Positions 22,173-35,337 of a DNA stretch of 64,000 nt are shown here, piece after piece. The position numbers and the translations under genes are program-made. The stretch comes from Isoetes taiwanensis (taxonomy: Eukaryota > Streptophyta > Lycopodiopsida > Isoetales > Isoetaceae): NCBI GenBank assembly GCA_021234155.1, contig JAJEKV010000529.1, positions 62,001 through 126,000 on the forward strand, in the 5' to 3' direction. The notes under the pieces were generated by a model. The model was not told where the DNA came from. It ran no database searches and worked only from the letters and a program-made list of their open reading frames with translations. Position 1 is the stretch's first letter. Each line of letters opens with the position of its first letter.

Positions 22173-23660
22173 CGATCTATAGGACCAATAGAAAAGCGCA
22201 ACACTGTTATGAAAACAAAGCACACACGACACCAAAGAAGCTCAGCTTCTATTCTTATACCGCACAGTGGTTCTAAGATTAGAACTCACTAAATAGAGGC
22301 CAACCGCCTTTAGACTTCCTGCGGTTGCTCCAGAAACTAGGCAACCGTCCAACAAACGAAACCCTAAACTCTAGAGACAAATAGATGACGCAAATTAATA
22401 GGGATAGATATCAAGCCTTTGATGTCCAACACTCCTCCTCAAGGTTGACACTACTCCACTTCTCATGTCCTTTTCAAAATATGCAAAACAACTGTTGAAC
22501 AAGTCTGTTATGCAGTACTCCCCCTCAAGATCGACACTCCCCTACTACTATTTCAAAAACTACAAAACAAGTTGCTGAACACAAACCTTGCCCTACTTTC
22601 ATATAAATTCAATCAAGCTTCAAGCTTTGGTCGTTCCCATTTCTTCAAGGCATTGAACAAAGCGTTTCTTAGGAAGTGGTTTAGTGAACACATCTGTTGT
22701 CATCATGTGAATTCCCAGATGCTTGATCACGATTTTTCCTTCTTCCACCTTTTCTCTAGTAAAATAGAATTGTACCTCAATGTGTTTGGCTTTCGTGAAG
22801 TTGCCGAGATTCTTAGTCAGAGTAATAGCAGCTCGATTGTCATTCAAGATCAATGTTGCCCCTTTTTGAACAATCCCAAGGTCTAATAGCAGTCTCCTAA
22901 GCCAAATGGCTTCTTTTGTAGCTGCACATATGGCCATATATTCTGCTTCATAGGTGCTAACTGCAGTTGATCTTTGTCTCTTGCTACTCTAGCTAATGAC
23001 TCCCCCCTTGAAGCTTAAAATAGAAGCTAGTGCTGGACTTGCGTTCAGTGGCATCCCCGGCATAATCAGCATCAATTAAGCCTTCAAGGACCAGTTCCCC
23101 ATGATGTGTGTGTCTGTAAGTGATCCCCATGCACGAGGTGGACTGTAAATACCACAGAATTCTCTTAGCTGCCTGCCAATGTGAGGGAGTCGGATTTTAC
23201 ATAGATTGACTAATGGTGATGACGCTTTCTGTTATATCTGGCCTTGTGCATAACATAAAGTGCACTAGAGAGCCTACCATACTTCTGTAGAACAAGCTGA
23301 CATGTATGGTTGTGTTTCTGCTCCCGGGGGAGTAGCAACAAGATACAAATTAGAAGAGATAGAGGGAGTGCTTACCTCTCGGGCATGTGTTGATGGTACA
23401 CTTCTCCTGCTTGGTGGGTAACGGTTTTAGTCATAGGATCATGTACTACCTGTGTCTCAAGGAAATACTTGAGGGGGGCCCAATTCTCTTATGTGAAACT
23501 ATGCTGCCAGAGATGCTTTAGTTTGTGTCATCAGCATTGAAGAGTTAAAAGCTAGAATCAAATCATCTACATAAAGCATTATAGAGATGACAAATGAACC
23601 AAGATGTTTCGTATATACATTCCAATCAGTCTGGCTTCGTGTGAACCCCTAACTGGTAAA
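22150..23660 (-). mobile_element. Decayed Ty1/copia remnant: LTR, RNase H and part of the reverse transcriptase
   Basis: Read on the minus strand, the polymerase palm LYVDDLIL lies near 23580, then PDITESVITIS-like sequence and the RNase H DADYAGDATERKS near 23050. Intact residues follow at 22937-22620 (AICAATKEAIWLRRLLLDL, LNDNRAAITLTKN, KHIEVQFYFTREKVEEGK). After the stop, the purine run CCTTGAGGAGGAG near 22435-22450 is followed by TGTTGGACATC at 22432, the start of the 3' LTR, which runs to about 22150. Stops and frame changes are frequent before the RNase H tail. Confidence 0.8.
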
Positions 23661-24916
23661 CAATGCATGAATGGTCTTCTCGACCCGTGAGTCGAGAAAG
23701 CCCCCTAGTCCTTTGTAAGGGCAGAGTTTGAATGCATTCTCGAGTCGCTAATCGCAGAGGCCTCCACCCAGGCTAGGACCCTTCCCTTCGCAAAATTCGA
23801 AGAACAGTGGCCCAGACTGGGTAGAGGCACCCGCAAAACGAGAGTGAAGCATGCACTCTTGAGCATGGGCAAGTGTGGCATGCAGAGGATGTTTTGGTAT
23901 AGTAAAGGGAGGGTGTTGGATGAATAGTCTTGATTCCTCTGTATTTGCCTTTCGGAAGCTTTATAGACTCGTGAATCGAGAATATGCATTCTAGTATGGG
24001 TGTTGGCTTTAGTGGGAGAGGTGCTGGTGTTGGCTTGAGTGGGCCGCCTCAACTGGAGGGCCTAAAGCCAGGCTGGAGGGGATGACGTTTCTGGGTTAGC
24101 TAGGTCTGAGTGCAATTTTCTAAATTCCCTAACATGTTTACAAATCAATTCAATGAACCCGTTATGCTTGCTCTACAATTTTTTCCTTCTTTCATCAGTT
24201 TGTAGAAGATATCTAGTCGGCACTTTCAATTCCTTTTGCGTATTCAAGGCTCTGGGTAAATGAAAACAATAACCATAGTCCAAAGTTCCTGGACTTAACC
24301 TGACTAAAAATAGTAAACATAAGCAGAGAAAAAATTAGAATGTACCTACCAGATATGCTCGAAGAAGAAGCCGCTTTCATGGTTGCTTCGTTCTTTAAAG
24401 ACGAGGTTGCAAATCGAGAATAGGGGTTTGTCAGACTGGAAATGGTATAAGGGGATACTAAGATCCTCTAAATATTAGAAAAAAAAACAAGAAAGTAAGA
24501 ATACATAAAAGGACTTGGAAATAGCAACAGTAATAGTATTTTATAGTGCGAAAAACTTACTATTAAACCCTCACATTTTTCTAAGGCTGTACCTTTGGAG
24601 GAGACAATTTGAGCGATGATCTCGGTGCGAGATGCATCGCAATTCGTGGAGAAGACACTACAATTTAACAACAGAAAACAAAGGAATAAATACACTCTCC
24701 AATCTTTAGGAGACTGATAACCACCCAACCGGGCTCGGTCTTTCAGCAAGAAACCGTTATCCTGTTGTATTCAAGCACTCGGGATTTCAAACTCAGAAGG
24801 CAGAAAACCGAAATCACTAAGGCAGAACAAAAGATTGGCTCCAGCTTACAGTCGGGCTGCTGTTCTAGATTGAATGAAATCTGTTGATTTATAGTGTCTT
24901 CTTAGTTGTATCAAGT
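23661..24916 (+). mobile_element. Probable 5' LTR region of a gypsy-type element
   Basis: The right boundary is supported: the sequence ends TGTATCA at 24913, followed three bases later by a primer-binding site. The left boundary is unknown. Near 23680-23770 and 23950-23995 it carries related phrases (CGTGAGTCGAGAA, TGCATTCTCGAGTCG, CGTGAATCGAGAA), which may be LTR-internal repeats. Confidence 0.35.
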
Positions 24917-24929
24917 TGGTATCAGAGCC
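24917..24929 (+). promoter_or_regulatory. Primer-binding site for initiator methionine tRNA
   Basis: TGGTATCAGAGCC is the standard plant retrotransposon primer-binding site, complementary to the 3' end of the initiator tRNA-Met. It lies three bases after a TCA-ending LTR. Confidence 0.85.
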
Positions 24930-25330
24930 GTAACAATCCTTCCCTAACGGAAAAGGGAATAAAAGCCCTCTAACGGAATTGAGGCCATTTCTAACTGAAT
25001 TGAAATGATAAAATTCGTAACCTCTAAAGGAACTGAGGCTCCGGATCTGCGCAAAAAGGGTTCGATTTGTCCAAGTAAGGAGGATTTGACGACTACTGCT
25101 GCAAGTGAAGCTGGGGCACCAGTAGCAGAAGATTGAGGAGCATAAGCAGCACCTTCAACAGGTTTTTGACCTTCTAAGGCAAAATAAGCTGTTTGTTAAT
25201 GAGTCCAAAAGCAGGTTCTTTATGCAAGAAGTTGGATATTTAAGTCATATAATCTAATTAAAGGCAAGGAGATATTTTGAGAAAAAGGCAACTGCATGCT
25301 AAAAAAGGCTAAAGTCGCAGAGAGGTCTAT
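24930..25330 (+). pseudogene. Gypsy remnant: leader fused to a reverse transcriptase fragment
   Basis: After the primer-binding site there is a leader and about 45 codons of possible gag start. The sequence then passes near 25130 into HLQQVFDLLRQNKLFVN and FFMQEVGYLSHI, which is the region just after the polymerase active site. Most of gag, protease and the polymerase core has been deleted. Confidence 0.65.
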
Positions 25331-26480
25331 AAATAGAACCAAAACTTCAGTTGGACATATCTCGGCGTGAGGAGGTTGGATTGCGGGACCTTTACCTCGT
25401 TGGAACCCGGCGAGGAGTCTAGTTTGAGTGGGGTGGCATATCCTAGTTCATCCAAGATGAGGGAGTAATGGCGAAAAGATGACGGGGGATCACAAGTATC
25501 GCCATAGCGACTTTGCGAGATCTGCAATTGCTTTTTGTGATGTGTGGCTACGGTGGAAGCGACTAGACCTTTGGAGGGCCAATGAGCGAGGATATTGTCT
25601 TTGCCCAATGGTCTACGCGAGTAGCCCGGATATTGTTTGCTCATGGTCTACAGCGGAGTAGCCGACATCTTGTTTCTTTGAGCGGTTGCCATTTACCTTT
25701 GCCATAACAAATGCGGGCATAGAAGGAATGGTTCCGGCATTGGTTTGATTCGATCACTTTGCAAGACGGAAGAAGATGAAAGAACGGCAGAAGACGGAGA
25801 AGAGTGATAAAAAATGGGCTAAAGCTGCAAAAGTAATGGCAGTTATTTCCGGCTGCCCCCTTGAACCGGGAGATAAAGCAATGTAATAAATGTGGATGGC
25901 ATACGGGCTGACCGTACGCCATGTTAGCAACTGCGAGAAGAAGCTGACACGTGGGCGATTAATAGTTTGATGGTTTAATGTTTTACTGTTTAAATGCTTG
26001 ATGTTTAAAGGTTGATGGTTTAATAATTTTATGTAAAATGATGATAGTGCTATGGTTTTATTTCTTTCTACATAACAAATATGGTTATATGGTTTTATGT
26101 TAAATGTTTAATGTTACTGCATTGTGTGGAATGTTAAATGTTTAATGTTTGAAATCTTCTTTCATATAGGGAGCGGCTCAAAATAAAACCGAGACAAGCA
26201 AGACAATCGTGAAATAGTGCCCTAGGCTCCAATGGAGGAAGATGGATTGCTTGTTGATGCATCCTGCACCGGGATGACCTTTGCAGAGGGCATCATAACC
26301 ACAGTGGATCCATCTGATAGTGTAAATAATTAAAGGCTTGGGGATGACCATTTGAGTGTTGGCATTGGAAAGCTTCTCATCCAAGTTGATACAATCACGT
26401 CGCAAGGGACCTCCAGTGACTGCATTGTGTGCTCTGAGTTGCTCGATCTCAAGCTCAGCTAAGATGACCAATTAGACATA
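25331..26480. other. No gene recognised, probably retrotransposon debris
   Basis: From 25970 to 26150 the sequence is a low-complexity series of variants of the phrase GTTTAATGTTTAA. Open stretches on both strands lack domains. Confidence 0.35.
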
Positions 26481-28010
26481 TTACACACAAGGATGGGAAA
26501 AACCTAAAAGAGCCATCTCAAGAAGATAGCCTGAGGCCCAACCAAGGCCATGTGGAAGACTTGGTGATGGATGAGCATCCATTGATTACAAGGAAGAGGC
26601 ATTACGCGTTTCATAAAAGGCAGCCAAAGGTGCCCAAAAGATCTAGAAGTGAGAGATGCTTACAAAGGGTGGAAAGTATGACAGTAACCAAAGAAAACCT
26701 AGAGGCAGTCAGAGGACAAGAGTCTTGCAATCGCGATTGCAAAGTTTAGTATAATGTGGATGACCTTGTTGAAATACGGTCCCAATACATTGGACAACCT
26801 CAAATAGACAGGATTAATGTAATCTACTCCTCGTGTAGAAATTCCTACTATGATGATGCCACAGAAATATTACTTTATCAATTGAAGGGCTCGAGGGTAT
26901 GTATGAAAACATTTTGATGGATTCTTGGCTTGAGCGAGACATCATTTTACAGATATTGGGAGCAGGTCCGAAGATGGCATAGACTATTCCAGCATGGCAA
27001 TGCACTGACTTTGAAACCTAGAGCAAACTCTTTGAGGGCCATTGTAGTCTTCGAAAGCTTTGTGAGATACATGTCCCAATATATGCTCCATAAGTCCAAG
27101 ATGAACGAGCACGGTGTACTAGTGGTGCAAAGAGTGTTTCCACAATATTACATCCAGAAAGAGTGCCTGAAAGAGGTCAACTCCATTCTACAAACCACTA
27201 GAGCTCGGCCTCTTTCTCAATCATCTTTCAGCATGTTATGGAAAATTTACTTTTAGACGTGTATGTCTTGCAACAAATGCCATTCTCAAAGTGCAAAACC
27301 TGCATTGGACTGCAATAGAAAAAAGAAAGGATGGCAATCAGGGAGCAATTTGCAGATCACCAATCAGACCAAATAACATGTAGACAACTATATTGACAGT
27401 GGGAACATTTTTCCAGATGCAGCCTGATAGATATTTGTGTCTGATTCATGACAAGATGGACCAACGCAAGACTTTCTTGCCAAAGCTAGATCCTTTGTCT
27501 AAACATTGTCAAAATGCTTTTCAAATGAAGATAAGATTGGCGGGTGTCTTAACACATGGACATGGCACTGGCACCTATGGGCATTTTGTGCTTGATCTTT
27601 GGAGGGATGATCTGAATTTCCATATGAGTTCCATTTTCAAGTGCTTGAGAACATTAAAGAGAGGATCTATAGAATGGAGAATGTATTCTCCCTCAGCCTC
27701 CATTTTTTGATGCTTTGATGGATGATCAAATGCTTACTTACCAAAGGCAGATAAAGGAGCTCACATTCAAAGTGACAAAAGAAACAAGAAGAACTTGGGA
27801 TGCGGTTTAAGTGCTCGCTTATTGTCATGCAGTGAAGGTGCACTACTTCAACTGCAAAATAAAAGCGGGCAAAATTTGTGGGCACATTAAAAACAGGTCG
27901 GATTTGCTCGGTTCAGATTTCTTGCATTGTGCATGGCATTTTGGAGTAGGGCATTCCAACGGGTTAAGCCAAAGGCAAAAATCCATTCTTAGAACCTGAT
28001 TTGGCTCTGG
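26481..28010 (+). pseudogene. Decayed transposon-type protein of the IHDKMD (DUF7869-like) kind
   Basis: Several frames together show the order of a family of plant transposon-encoded proteins. First comes a region with LVEIRSQYIGQ and YDDATEILLYQLKGSRVCMKTF (26760-26925). Then ETSFYRYWEQVRRWHRL and LHKSKMNEHGVLVVQRVFP (26930-27256). Then CLIHDKMDQRKTFLPKLDP, GVLTHGHGTGTYGHFVLDL and SSIFKCLRTLK (27393-27665). Large relatives continue into a DDE-like catalytic part. Here the tail (27700-28000) is short and broken. There are many stops. The family assignment rests on my memory of IHDKMDHAKT-type proteins and is moderate; the decayed state is certain. Confidence 0.5.
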
Positions 28011-29429
28011 GGTGCGTCCTATGAAATAGCTTTTGCAATAGAAGATGAATTTGGGATTGGTGACAATTTTTTAGTGCATCGTGTATATTCTGAGGTGAAA
28101 ATTGTAAACTGGAAGTAATTCAAGAAGTTGTTCAAGCACATATATGAAAAGTCTGATAACTTTCTTTGATAGGGGGCTTCAATGGAGACTATTTATTTAC
28201 TTAGCATAATTATATGGTAAGACATTAAAACAGAAGCACCCCGTGCTAAGCATTATAATTTCATAGTTTCATTAGAGTCGATACTGGTATTTCAAAGGAG
28301 GGGATTGATTATTCCACAAAAAGGAAAGATTCTGCCACAGTTCCTCGCAGATGGAGAATGATCCATATACTTTGGTAAGACGTCTTTTATTACATGTCAT
28401 GCTCTTGGATTTGTTTCTTAATGTTTATATGTTCTTAAATAACACAGTGAAAAGGAAGAGTTAATTATTGATGATGGGAAAAGCTTTGCAAGAAATATAC
28501 TATTATAATAGATGCGGAAAAATTATTAAATAATTCAAATTGAAACTCCTCCATCAATTCTTTTTTAGCATATCATGCCTGTAATTGTTGATTGGTTCTT
28601 TCCTTTATTAAATTGCATTAGAATGAAACTTCAAATAAATAATCTAAGTAAGGTCTTTAATTACTGTAATATTTTAAATATTAATTTCAAACTAAAACTT
28701 TTCTTAAAGTGTTTTTAAAAGTGTTAAAGCTTGTAAATTGTGAAACTTTCATAATAGTTTTAAGTCATCGCTTATCAAACCATCATATTTCATTTAGAAA
28801 TTATCATGTGTTAAAAATTAAATTTGTTAAATAACTAAAAATTGAAATTTTATGTTCTTGAAATGTCTAATTCTAAATAGATTCAAGTGAAAATTAGTTT
28901 GAAAAGCAATTTTATGCTTTGATAACCGTTAAGGTTTTAATTTAAGGATAAACTTACATAATTAAAACTTATAAATAATATAACAATCAAGAATAATTAA
29001 ACAATACATATATTCTATATAATGGCATCCTTGAAGTGCTATCTTTTGAACCTGAATAAGTCCAAGTTTTGTTGAATAGTCATAATTTGTTTTATTACCA
29101 TTGGATGTTGCGATTATCTTCTAATTTGGTCTTCTTGTCTTACAAGTTATCTTAATCTCGTCTTGCTTATTTTGCAGGTTTCTGGAGGTGCAGAATGGCT
29201 AGGCTCTACAAATTCTTTTATACTTCTATTACCTCTGTGGCAATTCTTGAGCATCGTCTTGCAGATGAAGATGCGTTGGAGAAGATTGTTTCAAAGCCTT
29301 AAGGCAAAAGCTGCTGCAGCCATTACTCTTGAAGGAGGACACATAAAACAGATTTATAAAAGTAAGTAGTTATTTCATTGATGTTATTCGAGTTTTTTCT
29401 ATGATTTATTATTTAACTTTCCCCTTTTT
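28011..29429. other. Very AT-rich spacer
   Basis: No reading frame of note. A possible exon fragment at about 29193-29310 (MARLYKFFYTSITSVAILEH, then RLADEDALEKIVSK) has an AG acceptor-like CAG at 29178 and coding character, but no partner exon or recognisable family. Confidence 0.35.
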
Positions 29430-30116
29430 TTTTGGCATAAACAGGTGACTGCAATAATATCCAGCTAATCCTATAAATACTCTGATCTCCTTTACAGATT
29501 GAGGTTGTGGCCATTCTTGTATAGCTTTTACCTTTTCAGGATCCGGCTCAATTCGCTTGTTGAAATTGTCTAAAGAAATTAGCTGCTCTTGAGCAAAACT
29601 GCATTTGGAAAGCTTATCATAAAGCTTATGTTGCCTCAAAAGCTTCAAAACTGAGCGCAGGTGTTTAACATGCTCTTCGAGTGTCTTGGAATAAATCAGA
29701 ATATCGTCAAAAAACACGAGCACAAATTGGTCAAGATGAGCTCGAAAAACATCATTCATGAGCCTCATACAAGTGGCTAATGCATTGGTAATATTAAATG
29801 GCATTACCACAAACTCATAATGCCCATATCTGGTGTGAAAAGCAGTCTTAGGGATATCCTCTTCCTTAATCCTGATCTGGTGGTAACCAGATCACAAATC
29901 AATCTTTGAAAAGAATTTGCTACCACTTAATTGGTCAAACAGATCATCCACTCTTGACAAAGCGTAACCATTCTTGATAGTTACCTGATTCAGCAGCCTA
30001 TAATCAACACAAAAATGCAGACTCCCATCCTCCTTCTTTACAAATAAGACAGAAGCTCCAAATGGAGATATGCTTAGCAAATGATATGACTGAAGCCATA
30101 AATAGAGAAAGAACAC
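29430..30116 (-). pseudogene. Ty3/gypsy reverse transcriptase fragment
   Basis: Reading from 30116 downwards: [40 protein letters not shown] and KFFSKIDL. After a stop and frame change it continues MPFNITNALATCMRLMNDVF, LVFFDDILIYSKTLEEHVKH and IRVFIGLAGYY. The active site FFDD is intact. Only the polymerase remains. The upstream side ends close to the LINE tail at 30176-30206, so the LINE probably landed in this element. Confidence 0.85.
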
Positions 30117-30175
30117 TTACTAGACCTTGTCGGTTGCTCATCTCCAATTGTAATGTGCACCATTCCGCAAGGATT

Positions 30176-32040
30176 ATTTAATTTAATTTAATTTAATTTA
30201 ATTTATATCTATTGCTCTCTTGGGCCTCGAGAGAACATGGAGCACATGAAACAATATTTTTACAGCTTTTGTAACAAGGAACGGTGTGCATCCACCGCCT
30301 TTATATATGGTCCTAATGTCAGTGGTGGAAGAGAAAATAATGAGTAAAGATCGACCACTTGAATACCGAAAACATGTCGGATATGTACATACTCTGGACA
30401 ATGTAGGAAAACATGTTGTTCATCTTCAATGTCTCCTGTTTTGCATGATTGACAAACCCGGCCTTCTATTGGGGTTTTTGACCATCTGCCTGTTTCTACT
30501 GCCAGTTTATGGGAACCTGTTCTGTATCTAGATAGCAACCTGCTTTGGAACCTTGGTAGGCATGCCTTCAAGTATTTCGGCATTCATAAGTTTCCATGTG
30601 GTTTATGTTATTACGACATCTTGTATCATCCTCTTCCCGGATCTTCCCATAAAGCGGTCTACGACGAAGCTTATCTAACGAGTTCTCGCTTCTGTTTTAT
30701 CATGTGGCCAATTCGATTCATCTATACCCCATCGATTTGCCCATGCCATCAAGTCCTTCATCCATCACAGGTCGAGAATTTGTCATGGCCCGACGAGATA
30801 ACCGTCCGATTTACGTATCTTGACTGTTAAAGAAATTAATCGTCCGGAATAGACCCTCCATTTCAAGAGGAAACATGCCTACGCCGGCTAACATGATGGC
30901 ATAGGGAATTTGGAATCTAATTCCTAGTTCCTCCTTTTAGGAACATCTTCGAACTCCTTCAAACTGCTTCCACATGCGAGCGAGATCCCACGGCCCCAAA
31001 TGGGGACACCATACAATGCCCCTTTGTTTGTACCAATGTTTTAAGCGAAATTTTCTTCAATCCCCATTCGTAAGAAGATGCTTTCGATTACATTTGCCCG
31101 ACATGCTATACAAGGCCTTCCCTCTGCCGGTTCTCACGTTTCACCTGCATTTTCCAACTATAATTGGAAGCAATGTCTAGCCCAAGATATTTATAGTGCT
31201 CAATGTTTCCACAATTTGCCCTTTTTGTATGTAAATTCGGTCTTTCCCCGGTGCCAATGACCATAATTTTTGGATTTAGCCAAGTTTACACTCATCGCGT
31301 TTTGTTTTCAGAAACTCTCCAAGCTAAAAATAGATGGTCCTGTAGTATTTGTGGTTTGCTTGCTAGTAACACCACATCATCTGCATAGAGAAGAAGCTGG
31401 ATAATGTATGTGCCCAACTTTGGTGCCTGCTAGGGATCTAGCTTTCACCAATCATCTAACTCATCTATGAAGATTAAGAACAAAGTCGGAGATGGGGGCA
31501 CCTTGCGTGTGCCCCGATGGTGTCTCGAATCAGGTTGTCGATGATGAATTTGGATCAAAACTTCAAAGATACAATTGTGAAACAGCTCCTCTAATTTACG
31601 GCGGGACCCCTAAGCGCACCATTCTATCACCGAGTTTCTTGCGTGGGGTATCAAAAGCGCCGAAAATCTATGAATGCCGGTATAATCTTTGCATTGGGTT
31701 TTTCGCATCTTCAATTAGCGTTCGGGGTGAGCACATGATCCGGTGTATTGTGATCTTTCACGAAACCCGGCTTGACACGCGGCGTACTTTTACTGCTTTC
31801 GCCCAAGAGCTCGGTTTGCTTTCAAAAGGCTGCCAAGGAGTTTGGCGAACCACTTTGCCAATTAATATGGTTCTGTAGTTGCCAGCTACCTTTTTGTCCC
31901 CACACTTATGAATTGGATGAACACGGTTAATTCTCCAATTTGCTGGCATCCCCTGCATAAGACTTCTGTTCAGTGCAACGCTTATACGTTCGTTCCAAAA
32001 ATAAGACTGATTTAGGAAAAAGTGGGGAGCAAAGAGCATT
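30176..32040 (-). mobile_element. 5'-truncated LINE with a TTTAA-repeat tail
   Basis: From 32040 downwards the frames show the start of a non-LTR reverse transcriptase (GMPANWRINRVHPIHKCGDK, AGNYRTI), then the active site LYADDVV at about 31374-31393. The C-terminal zinc region at 30583-30260 reads RYRTGSHKLAVETGRW, CQSCKTGDIEDEQHVFLHC. The 3' end is a run of about six TTTAA units (plus-strand ATTTAATTTA at 30176-30206), the kind of simple tail left by target-primed integration. Many stops are present, and no endonuclease domain is included. Confidence 0.75.
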
Positions 32041-35000
32041 ATTTAAAAGAGAAGTGTCAAAAATTGTATTACCCAACATTCATAAGCATGTACATGGTCT
32101 ACCATAAGAATATCATATTTGTGCTTATATAGTAGGGTCTCTATCGATTGCATCATGCCTTCCCCATCACCCTGATAGTGATTGTTGATGTTATATCATG
32201 GTGCATGCAGTATTACAATTAGTCAAGAAGTTCTTGTTCTATCAATTTTGTTGAGATTCTCCTATTAAAATAGCGAAGCTATTAATATTAAGATACTACT
32301 TTCGAAAAGAATTGGAAAATCTAGTCACCTTTACCTGCTTAAACTCCTATGCTTTCTCACCATAAGCTACGTGCAGCCCAAGAATTAGCACATGTGCACT
32401 TGCAACAATGAAAGAGTAATAAAGATTGGAATTAGATCCATCATGGGGTGTTTTCAAATGGGCATTGTGGGCTTTGAATAATTCAGTAAAGAAAAGAATC
32501 TTCTCTATTTCATGATTTTCCCAGTTGCTGCTACCTGCAACTAGTTTTCCAAAAGAATCCCAACAAAGTTGCTAATAGTCAGCATTTTATAAGCCAGCAG
32601 CATAAAAAAGGATATCATAGCTATAGTTTTGAATACGATTAAGCATGGCTACACTCCAATGTATTTACCCTTAAGCCACCTGCATATTTCAAAACACCGT
32701 TCAAATCTAGTCAGGCTTGATTTTCAATCAATAAGATAAAATATTACAGTAATTAACTGATAAAGTTAATGTTTTGATTATAACTATGAATAATTGAAAA
32801 TATATTGAATATCAATGGCTTCAGGATGATTGACTACATTTGAGAGATCTGCCCATCGTGTACGAGTAAGTAGCAAGGGGGAGCCTCCTCTTTGTTCCAC
32901 TCTTCCATTGTGATCTCAACAGCATTTTGAGGAAGGGATCTTCCGCTTTGCTCCACCCTCTCCATTTATGTGAAGATTGTGGTAAGGGAGAGCCTCCTCT
33001 CTGCTCTGGCCTCCCAGGTATACCTTTGCTCCTGATAAGGGAATGAAGGCCTCGTCCGTGTCCTTCCATGATCATCTTCATTATGATGTAGCACATGAAA
33101 GGTCGATTAAGCAAACTACGTGCAGATAACTTTTGTCCAACCATCTAAAGCTCTTTTTCGTCATTCCTTGCTCTTAATTTTTTGCAGACTGCACATTAGA
33201 GGCAAAAAGCATATTGGAATTCTTTAAGCAATATGGACTGAAGAGGATTTTAATCTGGAAGAAGCAGAAGTGAAAGGCGAAGATGTAGCACAAAATCTCT
33301 AGTCCATTGCAAATGACCAACTCAAAGATGTCATGCAACAGATGCAGATGCTTGCCATAGTGCATGACCTGGTGGGATCTGTCATCGGATACCTGTGGCA
33401 AGCCAAGTATGCAGGGTGTAGCTGTAACGCTTCCACTTCCAAGGGTCAAATTTTGTTAATTGTTTTATCTCTGATTGAAATCTTCAAGCAACACAACCAT
33501 GTCCAATTGTTTGTGTCACTGTATATTATCATATAGATCGATATGCGGATCTAGTCTATCCACGTCTGAGTGAAAGTGATAGAAGTTACTATCCGCATGT
33601 GAAAAGTAGCATGCTGCCACAAAGAGGGGGTGGCCACTACAATTCTGCACGTGGGTTATTTAGAATCTACAACCATCTCCAAGATAGAATTTAGCTACAT
33701 AAGAAATTACAATAACAAGCTATTTGATCTTTAATACATTAATACATGAAATTTCTATTATTCCAGCTTCGAGCTCCCAAATAAATGGAGTTGTCGTCAC
33801 TAACTCCATTGTGACGATGACGACCCCTCAAGATGTTGGTGGGAGAGAAAAATGTTTCTCCTCAAAATATTTTGCTACTTCATCTTTACTATTGGTCCTT
33901 CATATCTTCATTTTATCTTCTTTGACCTCTTAGTCTCAACCTTATATTACCATGACTTAATTTAGATTATTAAGAATTGACCCTAGCAAAATCTATATAT
34001 CTTTTTCTTCGTGATAAAATGTGATGTTTCAGGCAATAATCTAAAAAAAACTTTATTATCTTATAAGCTGCAATAGACTCTATTTATACCTAACTGAATG
34101 AAGAAAGAATGTGCTTACGAGAAAAGAAAACATGCTTACAAAATCAGGGCTACCTCAAATTATAGTGTAAAATGTTGGATTTGGATCCCGCCATAATTTA
34201 GAGGCTGAGGATTTGATCGACCCAACGTTGAAGATGACCCCTCGAATTTAGAGCCCAGATTAGTTCCACCACATAAAAAAGGGCACAAAAGGGCACAAAA
34301 GGCACACAATTTAGACTAAAAAAAAGAGATGACATGCTTCATAAAAAAAGGCACATCCTTTAACAAGGCATATCCTTTAAACTTTTGCCTCTTTGGACGT
34401 GCCCAACCTAGCTTCCAAAGCAAGGATGCTGGCCACCATAAGGAACAAGCACTCATCTATGACAAGCTTGAAGAAGACGAATAATTGGAGATTGAAGAGC
34501 AACAAGCACAAAACCAAGAGAGCGAAGGCTAACATATGTAGGACTAGCAACTTGGGCTCGATCATGACTTGGTGAAGGATGCATTGTGGGAGGCGACTTG
34601 GATTGACAACATCTTCAGCAATGTGCACCTGCTATATGACAAGGGCATCTTGGCACCAAATTCCTGGCGTCTCCATGGTCTTCGAAGTGGTCGAAGCCGC
34701 GCTCACTCCAAGATCGTGCACAAGACAAGTGAAAAATCAACAACAAGACCTTCAAAGGTTCAAGGACAACTCTTTGCATACTCGAGCATAGATGCCATCA
34801 CTGCAACCAACCAACAAGAACTTGGGAACTTAACAGTCTTGATGGAACTTTAAAACATATAAAAGACCTTATACCCATAAGCAACAAGATGCTCCTCACC
34901 ACCTCACAGAAAGTTGACTTTGACTACAACCTCACCACTCAAAACTGTATGAACAAGCATCGGCTGTTCTACTTACCTATCTAACACGAAAGAGCTAAGT

Positions 35001-35337
35001 TCAGCTTAAATGATATTAAATCTTTGAAAAACGTTAAATTATTACTGCATGCTTTTCTCATTTCTCATTGTGGCCCACTTTAGTCAGTGTTACTAGTAAT
35101 TATATGTTTTCTCAATATTCTTTTTTGGGAGGAAAAAAAATTAAAAGCAGTGATTTATGCTTGACACAATTGATATATTCTTTTGCTTCCAAAAACCGGT
35201 TTATTGGTGACCTCTCTTATTTCAAAAAACATTTTTCTGTCTAACAGAAAAAACATAACTGCCGTAGCAGCTACTTTTGAATTTGCATGGAGTGTAAGTT
35301 CCAACATCGCATTTTGCATTTGCATGGAGTCTATGCT
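32041..35337. other. Intergenic, no gene recognised
   Basis: Open stretches are short. A Lys-rich plus-strand stretch at 34393-34853 resembles a gag fragment in composition, but shows no motif. Near 33000 the phrase GAGCCTCCTCT occurs twice (32881 and 32989), a short local duplication. The 3' end of the phytochelatin synthase gene lies at the right edge. Confidence 0.35.

Noticed and set aside
30176-30206. TTTAA run as an ordinary microsatellite
   Set aside because: It sits exactly at the 3' end of a LINE on the minus strand, so a LINE tail explains it better.
33632-33645. CACTACAATTCTG as another CACTA terminus
   Set aside because: No subterminal repeats behind it and no partner end; expected by chance in this length.
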